In this document: positions 56,364-64,000 of the stretch, one piece after another
Layout of the letters: every line of letters begins with the position of its first letter
Position numbering within the stretch: position 1 is the first letter of the stretch
Source of the DNA: Verrucomicrobiaceae bacterium
GTDB lineage: Bacteria; Verrucomicrobiota; Verrucomicrobiia; Verrucomicrobiales; Verrucomicrobiaceae
Length of the DNA stretch: 64,000 nt
Direction of reading: 5' to 3'
NCBI GenBank assembly: GCA_016713035.1
Contig: JADJPW010000001.1
Location: forward strand, 124,001-188,000
Notes under the pieces: generated by a model
The model's input: only the letters and a program-made list of their open reading frames with translations
Database searches by the model: none
What the model was told of the DNA's origin: nothing
Program-made: the position numbers and the translations under genes

Positions 56364-56507
56364 CCCTGAGCAAACGGTCGGCCACACAAGGTCGAAATGG
56401 AATGCAGGCAACGGCTCGAATGGCATCTGTCGTGTCATCGACGCCTCCCGCTCGCCGTCGCCTGATCCGAAGCGTTCGCAACAACTACAACAAGCTATCC
56501 GTAGTCG

Positions 56508-57296
56508 ATGGATGACCCATTTTCCAAGTTACGGCTACCTCCTCCGACTCCGGATGATGAGATATGTCGCTGTTCCGAGCTTTCCGCCATTATGCTCAGA
56601 AACTCTCTTGGTCCATGCCACATCTACTGCATCGAGTGCAACGGTGAGGTCGCTCCTGAGCGTGTTCCGATTGATTTGCACATCGCCGAGGACATTGCCT
56701 CCTGGCTTTCAGTCGAAAATGCATTTTATCACTTATGGCTGGACTCGGGCGACTACGAGGAGATGGCCGCCAGAGCTTTGTCTGATCCCTCCGGCGCTGT
56801 TAATCAAACTGGACGTCGGCTTGCCACTTCGATCACAGAGCGAGGATTGCGGACTTACTTGTGGTGGTTTATTGCGGACCCAGATGTCCCGCCGCTCAAT
56901 TGCCCTTCGTGTGCGGGCGGCTTCACGGACTGGCCCACTAGACATTTCCGATTCTGCAGAGTTGTCGCATCATCCTCTAGCCATGACTACCACAATCACA
57001 GGCCAAACAAGGGCGAACAAAACGGATGCATGAGGCCGAGAGGTTGGGCTCGAGGTGCCTCACGACCTCGCCAGCCCCAGATACGCCTTCGCGTTGCCGT
57101 AGCAGATGTTTTTCACCATCTGGCCGACGAGGGCTTCGTCGTTGGGGATGAGGCCGTTTTCGATGTCGGTGCCGAGGAGGTTGCACAAGGTGCGGCGGAA
57201 GTATTCATGGCGGGGAAGCTCATGAAGCTGCGGCTGTCGGTGAGCATGCCGATGAAGCGCCAAGAATCGGTAAGTCACCCAATTGGGAGCACTTGA
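56508..57296 (+). CDS. DUF2310-like Zn-ribbon protein, C-terminus run into uxaC tail copy
   Basis: Residues ~35-165 resemble DUF2310 Zn-ribbon proteins: CHIYCIECNGEVAPERVP, a helix with AEDIASWLSVENAFYHLW, SGDYEEMAARALSDP and TYLWWFIADPD with NCPSCAGG. The natural end would be expected near 57000. Instead the frame continues through the GTTGGGC box at 57043-57049 and the uxaC tail copy to 57296, so the last ~80 residues are not part of the family. The gene probably lost its stop through a deletion or rearrangement at this junction. The assignment is tentative. Confidence 0.45.
   Translation: MDDPFSKLRLPPPTPDDEICRCSELSAIMLRNSLGPCHIYCIECNGEVAPERVPIDLHIAEDIASWLSVENAFYHLWLDSGDYEEMAARALSDPSGAVNQTGRRLATSITERGLRTYLWWFIADPDVPPLNCPSCAGGFTDWPTRHFRFCRVVASSSSHDYHNHRPNKGEQNGCMRPRGWARGASRPRQPQIRLRVAVADVFHHLADEGFVVGDEAVFDVGAEEVAQGAAEVFMAGKLMKLRLSVSMPMKRQESVSHPIGST
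57060..57259 (-). pseudogene. Diverged copy 3 of the uxaC 3' end
   Basis: About 200 bp match uxaC from its stop codon up to the FIGM codons. The protein frame SFMSFPRHEYFRRTLCNLLG to AKAYLGLARS is intact. The ten or so bases before it (GTTGGGCTCGAGGTGCC) are nearly identical to those before copy 2, so both copies share the same junction, while the intact gene has a different flank. Confidence 0.88.
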
Positions 57297-57511
57297 GCCG
57301 ATGGTGGAGGGGGAAGGAGTCCGGCGGTCTTCAAGTCCTTCACATGAGCTGCAATGGCATCTGTGTCCCGTTCTTCGTTGGTGTGTCTTTCGGCGGTGTA
57401 ATCCCCGGAACCTGCGCTGAACTGCTGCTGATACCGGGCGTAGTCGGCTGCACCTAGGGCGCTGCGGAGCACTTGCCGGGCTTTGAGATTGATCTCGTTC
57501 AGGGTGGTCAT
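57275..57511 (-). CDS. Small partner protein of a PIN toxin (probable antitoxin)
   Basis: A 78-residue protein (MTTLNEINLKARQVLRSALG...) with a helical N-terminus and a charged middle. No family is recognised. It follows the PIN gene with an ATGA overlap, the reverse of the common antitoxin-first order. It ends 15 bp from uxaC tail copy 3. Confidence 0.55.
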   Translation of the reverse strand: MTTLNEINLKARQVLRSALGAADYARYQQQFSAGSGDYTAERHTNEERDTDAIAAHVKDLKTAGLLPPPPSAQVLPIG

Positions 57512-57954
57512 GTTGATGGAGAAGATGCGGGAAAATCGAAAGGATTCAAGACTTTCACTCGAATGGCTGATCCTGCGCGGTGGCAACGACGGATGAGGCG
57601 ATCATCGGTGGTGAGAAAATAGTCGCACTGTGATGCCTCGGCAGCGGCAAGATGGAGTGCATCATAGCCGCGAATGCTCCATGCAGAGAGAGGCTGTGCC
57701 CGGTTTTCGATACTGGCATGCTGAGGCACATGAAGTGCAGCGGGTTTCAGCAGAGAAAGCACATCAGACTGGCGGACAGGATCGGGAATGTCATGAATCT
57801 CAGCGAGAAGATAGTCGCTACTCACGAGGGTCACCGCGCCTCGACGCGCAGCATCCAGAAGGTAAATGACCGCTTCAGCCTCCAAATGGATGCGCACCTG
57901 AGACTGGTCATCCCAGGGGCGGTTCAGGCTACATGTGTCAAGGTAGAGACGCAT
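57508..57954 (-). CDS. PIN-domain protein (toxin-like ribonuclease)
   Basis: The 148-residue single-domain protein has the acidic residues of PIN nucleases in LYLDTCSLNRP, LLAEIHDIPD, RGYDALHLAAAEA and LTTDDRLIRR. The LDTCSLNRPWDD variant is common in stand-alone PIN genes paired with a small protein. The pair lies between uxaC tail copy 3 and the intact uxaC, 24 bp from its stop, so it appears to be the whole cargo of that segment. Confidence 0.8.
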   Translation of the reverse strand: MRLYLDTCSLNRPWDDQSQVRIHLEAEAVIYLLDAARRGAVTLVSSDYLLAEIHDIPDPVRQSDVLSLLKPAALHVPQHASIENRAQPLSAWSIRGYDALHLAAAEASQCDYFLTTDDRLIRRCHRAGSAIRVKVLNPFDFPASSPST

Positions 57955-57977
57955 GAAATGGTGGCATCATGGTTTGA

Positions 57978-59383
57978 TCACGACCTAGCCAGCCCCAAAT
58001 AGGCCTTCGCGTTCGCGTAGCAGATGTTTTTGACCATCTGGCCAACGAGGGCTTCGTCGTTGGGGATGAGGCCGGATTCGATGTCGTTGCCGAGGAGGTT
58101 GCACAACGTGCGGCGGAAGTATTCGTGGCGGGGGAAGCTCATGAAGCTGCGGCTGTCGGTGAGCATGCCGATGAAGCGGCTGAGGAGGCCGAGGTTGCTG
58201 AGGGCGTTGATCTGCCACTCCATGCCTTCTTTTGATCCACGAACCACCAACCGCTGCCGAACTGCACTTTGCCGGGCGTGGTGCCATCGGCGTAGTTGCC
58301 GGCCATGGTGCCGAAGACGTAGTTGGCGGCGGGATTGACGTTGTAGAGGACGGTTTTGGGCAGGTGGTCCTCGGTTTCGAGGCGGTCGAGGAAGCGGGAG
58401 AGCGTCTCGGCCTGCGGCCAGTCGCCGATGCTGTCGCAGCCGACATCGGCACCGATCTGGCGGGCGAGGCGGCTGTTGTTGTTGCGCACGGGGCCGAGGT
58501 GGAGCTGCATGGTCCAGCCTTTGGCGGCATTCAGGCGGCCGACGTGGAGCATGATGTTGCTGGCGAACTGATCCTGCTCAGAAGCGGTGGCGGCGGTGCC
58601 GCTGCGGGCTTTTTGGAAGATGCGCTCGGCTTCGGCATCGCTGACGAAATTGGCGTGGCAGTAGTTCAAGCCGTGATCGCTGAGGCGACCGCCGACGCTG
58701 TGGAAGAAATCGTGACGCTGCGTGAGGGCGTCGAGCAGCGTGGCGTAGTTTTTCACGTCGATGCCGCTGGCGGCGCTGAGTTTGTCACACCAGGCGTTCC
58801 AGGCTTCGGGTGCATGCACAGCGAGAGCTTTGTCGGGACGGAAGGTGGGATAGACACCGACTTCGAAGCCATCGGCGGCGCACTTCTGATGATGCGCGAG
58901 ATCGTCGATGGGATCGTCCGTGGTGCAGAGGGCGCGGACTTGGAATTTTTTGAGGATGCCGCGGGCGCTCATGTCCTTCTGCGCGAGCATGGCCTCGGTC
59001 TTTTCCCAGATGGCGGGGGCGGTTTGCTCGTTGAGCAGGTCGTCGATACCGAAGTAGCGTTTCAGCTCGATGTGGGTCCAGTGGTAGAGCGGGTTGCGCA
59101 GGGTTTGCGGCACGGTTTTGGCCCAGGCGAGGAATTTATCGCGAGGAGAGGCGGAGCCAGTGATGTGGCTCTCCGGGATGCCGTTGCAGCGCATCGCACG
59201 CCATTTGTAGTGATCACCTTCGAGCCAGGTTTCGAAGAGATTGGCGAACTGGCGGTATTTGGCGATGTCCTGCGGCGGGAGGTGGTTGTGGTAGTCGATC
59301 ATCGGCTCGTTCTCGGCGAACGAGTGGTAGAGGCGGCTGGCGGATTTCGTGGAGAGGAGAAAGTCGTCGTGGATGAAGGACAT
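57978..59383 (-). CDS. uxaC: Glucuronate/uronate isomerase, frame broken once
   Basis: UxaC isomerises D-glucuronate to D-fructuronate (and galacturonate to tagaturonate), the first step of uronate use. The N-terminus (MSFIHDDFLLSTKSA, MIDYHNHLPPQDIA) has the metal-binding His pair, and later RALCTTDDPIDDL and LHLGPVRNNN are typical. After GSGWWFVDQK the frame shifts by one base (around 58228); the rest (EGMEWQINALSNLGLLS to AKAYLGLARS) reads in the next frame to the TGA at 57978. With one base restored it has 468 residues, like E. coli UxaC (470). The sequence at the break is CAAAAGAAGG, and the same break occurs in tail copy 2. Confidence 0.87.
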
Positions 59384-59411
59384 GGGGGAGGAATGAGTGA
59401 TGTGTGAATGG

Positions 59412-60521
59412 TTAAAAAACAATGAGGCTGCGGGCGACTTCGCCACGCTGGAGGGCATCGTAGGCTTCGTTGATCTCGGAGAGCGGATAGCGTGTGGTGA
59501 TGAGCTCGTCGAGCATGAGCTGGCCGCTCTGATGCATGTCGATGAGGGTGAGTAGATCCGTGCGTGGCCGTGTGGTGCCGTAAAGACTGCCTCGGAGCGT
59601 TTTTTCAGCGTAGAGGAGTTGGTTGATGTTGATGTGAGCGCGGTCGGCGGCGCTGGTGATGCCGACGACCACACAGAGGCCGCCTTTCTTGGTGGCATCG
59701 AAGGCCTGTTCGGTCGTTTTGCCGCTGCCAAAGGCCTCAAAGGCATAATCGACGCCTTTTCCGCCGGTGAGGGCTTTGATGGCCTCCACGGGGTCTTTTC
59801 CGTCGCTGACGTCGATGTAGTCGGTAGCGCCAAAAAGGCGTGCATCGGCCTCTTTGCGCGGAAAATGGTCCACGGCGATGATTTGCCGTGCGCCAGCGAG
59901 TCGAGCTCCCTGGACGATATTTAAGCCGATACCGCCGACGCCGATGATGGCGACGCTGGAGCCGGGGCGGACCTGTGCGGCATTGATGACGGCTCCGACG
60001 CCGGTGATGACGCCACAGCCGATGAGGGCGGCTTTTTCAAAGCTGAATCCAGTGGGGATTTTCACCACACTGGCCTCTGGCATGGTGCTGAGACTGGAGA
60101 ATGCGGACACGCCAGCGTAGTGGCGGATGCTATCGCCTGCGGAGTTGCGAAAACGCGTGGTGCCATCTGGCATGAGGCCGGTGAAGCGCATGGCGGTGCC
60201 CATATCGCAGAGTGCAGGGCGGCCTGCGGCGCAGTATTCGCAGCGACCACGTGGCCCACGCCACATGAGGATGACGGGATCACCGACCTGTAGCGTGGTG
60301 ACGCCTTCGCCGACGGCTTCGATGACGCCGCTGCCCTCATGCCCGAGGATGATGGGTGTGGGCATGCTGAGGTCGCCTTTCATGACATGGAGATCACTGT
60401 GGCAGACGCCAGCGGCCTTCATGCGGACGGTGACCTCCCCACGCTGCGGAGGTAGCACCTCCACTTCCTCGATACGGAGTGGGGTTTTGGATGCGTAAAG
60501 GACGGCGGCGGGGGCGAGCAT
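59412..60521 (-). CDS. Zinc-dependent alcohol dehydrogenase (MDR family)
   Basis: A medium-chain dehydrogenase of about 369 residues. The catalytic zinc site is present (GVCHSDLHV, GHEGSGVIEAVGEG), as is the Rossmann motif GVGGIGLNIVQGA with Asp at the end of the second strand (IAVDHFPRK), favouring NAD. The structural zinc lobe has RGRCEYC...ALC, with Arg in place of the first Cys. The TTG at 60563 is possible; the ATG at 60521 is preferred. It sits between a DUF1501 gene and uxaC on the same strand and might reduce or oxidise a uronate-derived product. Confidence 0.85.
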   Translation of the reverse strand: MLAPAAVLYASKTPLRIEEVEVLPPQRGEVTVRMKAAGVCHSDLHVMKGDLSMPTPIILGHEGSGVIEAVGEGVTTLQVGDPVILMWRGPRGRCEYCAAGRPALCDMGTAMRFTGLMPDGTTRFRNSAGDSIRHYAGVSAFSSLSTMPEASVVKIPTGFSFEKAALIGCGVITGVGAVINAAQVRPGSSVAIIGVGGIGLNIVQGARLAGARQIIAVDHFPRKEADARLFGATDYIDVSDGKDPVEAIKALTGGKGVDYAFEAFGSGKTTEQAFDATKKGGLCVVVGITSAADRAHININQLLYAEKTLRGSLYGTTRPRTDLLTLIDMHQSGQLMLDELITTRYPLSEINEAYDALQRGEVARSLIVF

Positions 60522-60600
60522 GTGCGTAGGCACGTTTTTCGCAGCGATGCGGACTTTCTTCAAGCCGCAGTATTTGGCAGACGCACGGTCTGGGCCGGTC

Positions 60601-61986
60601 TCAGATCAGCTCCGGCATGGGCTGCCAGCCATCGACGACATACTGCGGGCGGCCCGTGAGGTCACTGAGTGTGGTCTTCACGGTGTCGATGCCCATGTGG
60701 CGATAGAGCGTGGCAAAGACCTCCCCGAAGTGCACCGGTCGGTCGGTGGGCTCACCGCCGAGTCTATCCGTCGCACCGATGACTTGGCCTGTCTTTAAGC
60801 CACCACCAGCGAGCAAAGCACCGCCGACTCGTGGCCAATGATCGCGGCCGCCGTCTTTGTTCACGATGGGGGTGCGGCCAAACTCACCCCAAGCGACGAC
60901 GGCGACGTCTTTATCGAGGCCGCGCTGGTGCAAATCCTCGACGAGGGCACTCATGCCCTGATCAAAGAGCGGTAGGTGCCGCAGGAGCTGTGGGTAATTG
61001 TTATCATGGAAGTCCCAGCGTCCGAAATTCAGCGTGACGACGCGGGCACCGGCCTCCACGAGTCGGCGTGCGAGGAGGAAGTGCTCCAAATTGAGCGGAG
61101 CGCCATCCCCGTAGTTTTTCGCATCGCCTTTTCCATAGCGCTCGCGGGTCTGGGGCGTTTCTTTGCTCAAATCGAGTGCCTGGAGCAGCTTGCTGCTGGT
61201 GAGGACATTGAGCGCCTGCTGATTGAAGGCATCCATGCTGCTGACGAGGCCAGAGGCATCCATTTCACGACGGAAATGATCAAAGCCATCGAGCAGCGAG
61301 CGGCGATCTTCGAGGCGATCGAGCGTGATGCCATTGAGCTGGAGATCCTCCACGCCCGCACCATTCGGACGGAAGGCCGCATGGGTGTTCCCAGTGTATC
61401 CAGGGTGCCCAGGCGAGCCGTAGGGCGGATGCCCCGCCTTCGGAGCGAGTCCGACGAATGCGGGCACGGCCGGATCAGCCTGCCCCTGCAAGCGTGAGAT
61501 GACGGAGCCGAAGGACGGTGGATCCGAAAGCCTACCTGTGGGTGCATTGCCGCCATTGGGGGGCGGTGGACGCCCAGTGTAGCAGATGAAGCTGTCGTGC
61601 GCTCCATTCGGACTGCCATACATGCTGCGGATGGGCACCAGCTTGTCCATGATCTTGGCCAGGCGCGGTGCGTGCTCAGAGATGTGGATGCCGGGGACAG
61701 CGGTCTTGATCGGCTTATACGGCCCACGGATTTCCAGTGGGGCATCCATCTTCAGGTCATACATGTCCTGATGCGGGGGTGCCCCACAGAGGTAGATCAT
61801 GATGACGGATTTGAAACTGCGACCGGTTTTGGCCTCGGCCTCCGCCTTGAGCAGCTCCGGCAGCGATAACCCACCCATAGCGAGACCGCCGATGCGCAAG
61901 AAATCACGACGGGAGACACCGTCGCAGAATTTGCCGTGGGTTTTGCCAGAGATGGTCAGCATGAGAGAGCGGACAAACCTACGCAT
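60601..61986 (-). CDS. DUF1501 family protein
   Basis: The protein of 461 residues has a Tat-like leader (SRRDFLRIGGLAMGG) and DUF1501 motifs: MIYLCGAPPHQDMYDLK near residue 62, RWDFHDNN, GEFGRTP near residue 375, and GGRDHWPRVGGALLAGGG. Unlike the other two members in this window, it lacks a DUF1553 partner next to it; instead an alcohol dehydrogenase and uxaC follow. The function is unknown. Confidence 0.87.
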   Translation of the reverse strand: MRRFVRSLMLTISGKTHGKFCDGVSRRDFLRIGGLAMGGLSLPELLKAEAEAKTGRSFKSVIMIYLCGAPPHQDMYDLKMDAPLEIRGPYKPIKTAVPGIHISEHAPRLAKIMDKLVPIRSMYGSPNGAHDSFICYTGRPPPPNGGNAPTGRLSDPPSFGSVISRLQGQADPAVPAFVGLAPKAGHPPYGSPGHPGYTGNTHAAFRPNGAGVEDLQLNGITLDRLEDRRSLLDGFDHFRREMDASGLVSSMDAFNQQALNVLTSSKLLQALDLSKETPQTRERYGKGDAKNYGDGAPLNLEHFLLARRLVEAGARVVTLNFGRWDFHDNNYPQLLRHLPLFDQGMSALVEDLHQRGLDKDVAVVAWGEFGRTPIVNKDGGRDHWPRVGGALLAGGGLKTGQVIGATDRLGGEPTDRPVHFGEVFATLYRHMGIDTVKTTLSDLTGRPQYVVDGWQPMPELI

Positions 61987-62106
61987 AGGCTACGCCGTTT
62001 TTTTCACCCACCCTATCCCAGTTCTGTCTGTGAAATGATTCGGCTTAAACATGGTTCGGGAGAGGGCCGCCAACACTGCATGTCACTTGCCGGATGGACC
62101 AAGCCC

Positions 62107-63122
62107 ATGTTTAGGCGCTGCATGATGCATTTCTCCATGCTGCTCTTTCTCACCGTCACTAGCTGGACTCGCCTGCCCGATGTGCCAGATGCACGCGGCT
62201 TTGCGGGCTCCTTTGCGGGGGTGCAGGACGGGGCACTCATCATCGCTGGTGGCACTCACTTCACGGATAAGATGCCGTGGGAAGGCGGCACGAAGGTCTG
62301 GTATGACAGCATTTATCAGCTCGATCAGCCAGATGGCACCTGGCGCATCACTGGGCAGCTCCCGAGGCCCAATGGCTATGGCGTCAGCATCTCCACGCAG
62401 CGAGGGATGCTCATCGCTGGCGGTGGGAATGCCACGGAGCACTACCGTGAGGTCTTCTGGCTCAAAGGCGGCACTGCACTTCCTCCATTGCCGCGACCCT
62501 GCGCATTCATGAGCGGCTGCGTGCTCGATGAAGTGCTCTACATCGCCGGAGGGATCGACTTACCCGCAGCGACGCGTGCGCTCGATAGCTTCTGGGCACT
62601 CGATTTGAAGAAAGCAGATGCCACATGGCAAGAACTCTCCCCTGCCCTGGCGGCGGACGCATCCTGGCCTGCATGGCGGCCGCGAATGGCCATGTTTACC
62701 TCTTTAGCGGTGCCGCCTTGAAACCAGGCCCCGATGGTAAAGCGCAGCGTGAGTGGCTCCGAGATGCCTGGAGCTACTCTGCGGCGAATGGATGGAAAAA
62801 ACTGCCCGATTTGCCGCGTGTCAGCGTCGCGGCTCCGAACCCTGCTCCCGTCATCGGGAGCCAAATTTTCATCCTTGGCGGCGATGATGGCTCCAAGGCC
62901 AACTTTGAGCCCAAATCCGCTCACCCAGGCTTTCCGAGGTCCATTTTGTGTTTTGATCTTCAAACTCAATCTTGGTCCGAAGCAGGCGAAGTGCCCTTCT
63001 CACTCGTCACCACGCCAGCGGTGACTTGGCGGAGCAAACTCGTGATTCCCGGCGGCGAATCACGCCCCGGCGTCCGCTTACCGCAGGTCTGGAGTGCTCC
63101 ACTCACTCCGGCACCGCGATGA
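62107..63122 (+). CDS. Kelch-type N-acetylneuraminate epimerase/mutarotase-like protein, frame broken once
   Basis: A six-bladed kelch propeller like NanM and the 'cyclically permuted mutarotase' family. After a short signal (MMHFSMLLFLTVTSW), blades carry ALIIAGGTHF, GMLIAGGGNATEHY, VLYIAGGIDL, HVYLFSGAAL and IFILGGDDGS. The frame is lost at the CCC run 62645-62647 and picked up one base later; adding one C gives 338 residues. It may process sialic acid or a related sugar; together with the sialidase fusion at the window's left end this hints at sialoglycan use, but no neuraminate lyase is seen. Confidence 0.78.
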
Positions 63123-63931
63123 GCCGCATCCGGGCACCGTATTCTGAGTCGATTCCTTCTTCTCCGCCTCTGGCTGGCGCTTGAAGCCCGTTCATTCAAT
63201 GAGCGGTCGGGGAACAACATGAACACGGCCATCAAAAGCATGAGACCGTCCTCAATGATGGTGACGGTGGACATGGGAAGTTGAAACACGGTGCCTAAGC
63301 AGGCGCAGCGGATTGCGCGGTTGGAAAACACGGCACGCAACACTCCGGCGAGACTCACAGCCATGACGGTGGCGGTGATGGCATTCACGACCAGCGGATG
63401 GGTGTCTGCGAGATAGGCTAGGCCCAGTCCGAGCTCGATAAAGGGATAGACGATGCCGTAACCCGGCCAGACCTTGGCGACGATATCATAACTCCGGTAG
63501 GCATCGGCAAAGCCGCGCAAGTCGAGCATTTTGAAGAAGGAGAAGGCGATGAAGAATCCGCCCATGAACAAGCGCATGGCCTCCGTGAGGTCAAAATGAC
63601 TACTAGCGACACTGGCGGCGAGGATGACGAGCAACAGATAGGCAAGCAGGATGAGCAGCGGCTTGTAGGTTTGCGCGGATTTCGGCGGCAGCGCGGTGCT
63701 GGGCACGGAGAGTGGTGTTTCTTCGGTCACTTGGTATTTGCCGAGCGGCCGAAGCCAGTCATTGAGTTCGGCAGAGCGCAATGCCGTGCGGGTGATGATC
63801 TGCGCCTGCGGCGGTGTGAGGGTGACGTTTGCCTCGATGATGTCTGGATGCTCCTGGAGCCGTGCCGTGATTTTTGACACGCATGAGCCGCAACTCATGC
63901 CAGTGAGAGGGAAGGTTTGTGGTAGGTTCAT
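62966..63931 (-). CDS. HMA-MauE fusion membrane protein (heavy-metal-associated + DoxX-like)
   Basis: Residues 1-65 form a heavy-metal-associated domain with the copper-binding CxxC in GMSCGSCVSK. Residues ~90-245 have four membrane helices of the MauE/DoxX type (LLILLAYLLLVILAASV, LFMGGFFIAFSFFKMLDL, GYGIVYPFIELGLGLAYL, TIIEDGLMLLMAVFMLFP). The natural protein probably ends near residue 250. The frame continues for ~70 Arg-rich residues antisense to the end of the kelch gene, overlapping it by 157 bp, so a lost stop or one-base error is likely. It may be involved in copper or thiol redox handling. Confidence 0.75.
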   Translation of the reverse strand: MNLPQTFPLTGMSCGSCVSKITARLQEHPDIIEANVTLTPPQAQIITRTALRSAELNDWLRPLGKYQVTEETPLSVPSTALPPKSAQTYKPLLILLAYLLLVILAASVASSHFDLTEAMRLFMGGFFIAFSFFKMLDLRGFADAYRSYDIVAKVWPGYGIVYPFIELGLGLAYLADTHPLVVNAITATVMAVSLAGVLRAVFSNRAIRCACLGTVFQLPMSTVTIIEDGLMLLMAVFMLFPDRSLNERASSASQRRRRRNRLRIRCPDAAHRGAGVSGALQTCGKRTPGRDSPPGITSLLRQVTAGVVTSEKGTSPASDQD

Positions 63932-64000
63932 AAGCTGGGTGGATGAGGGGCCTGCTCAGGCGAGACTAGCAGCGGATCAACGGAGGATGACAAAGCTGCC

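Noticed and set aside
56364..56507. Another attC site after the small membrane gene
   Set aside because: GCAAACG and CGTTCGC could be taken for R boxes, but there is no matching inner stem.
57002..57049. Complete attC ending in GTTGGGC before uxaC tail copy 3
   Set aside because: Only the R' box is convincing; the upstream half is too short and does not pair.
58232..59407. 391-codon plus-strand ORF
   Set aside because: It is antisense to uxaC, which has recognisable metal ligands and family length.

Overview
The window looks like chromosome of a Verrucomicrobiota bacterium, probably a Verrucomicrobiaceae/Prosthecobacter-like environmental lineage. This is inferred from gene families, not from a marker: there is no rRNA or tRNA here. 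The clues are GC-rich DNA, three DUF1501 proteins, two DUF1549/DUF1553 (planctomycete-type cytochrome) proteins, PPC-domain, DUF6807, sialidase-like and five-bladed-propeller proteins, and weak Shine-Dalgarno sites throughout.

Layout. 1-13.5 kb: a very long sialidase/golvesin-like/FAD-oxidoreductase fusion (cut by the window edge), an amidohydrolase, a PilB/GspE ATPase, a DNA glycosylase-Nif3 pair, then a DUF1553/DUF1501/DUF6807 set split by an inverted PIN toxin-antitoxin pair. 13.7-33.4 kb: housekeeping genes (SDR, uvrA, MoxR ATPase, rlmI-like, a bifunctional PBP with a degenerate transpeptidase site, polX, D-Ala-D-Ala carboxypeptidase, aroD, a sugar-phosphate transferase, a FAD dehydrogenase). 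33.4-45.7 kb: a compact nitrite-to-N2O module. A minus-strand operon holds a truncated globin, nirK fused to cytochrome c, a NirV-like/SCO fusion and an alginate-export-type porin. Diverging from it are norE-norF. A minus-strand norC-norB-norQ-norD operon diverges from an Rrf2/NsrR-like regulator. Both divergent promoter regions carry the same 24-bp palindrome, so one nitric-oxide-responsive regulator probably controls nitrite reduction and NO removal together.

45.7-53 kb: a minus-strand set running RidA-like, DUF1549/1553, DUF1501, PPC protein, DRE-TIM aldolase. 53-58 kb: a patchwork accessory zone downstream of uxaC. It contains three diverged copies of the uxaC 3' end, a 21-bp minisatellite, a duplicated block with a long palindrome, small membrane and immunity-like genes, a well-formed integron attC site and a PIN toxin-antitoxin pair. 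58-62 kb: uxaC, a zinc alcohol dehydrogenase and a DUF1501 protein, likely for uronate use. 62-64 kb: a kelch-type mutarotase-like gene and an HMA-MauE membrane protein.

Nine single-base frameshifts interrupt six otherwise well-conserved genes, eight of them at or beside short homopolymers, while about 25 other genes are intact. They may be assembly errors or real decay. The uxaC frameshift is shared by one of the tail copies, so it deserves separate attention.
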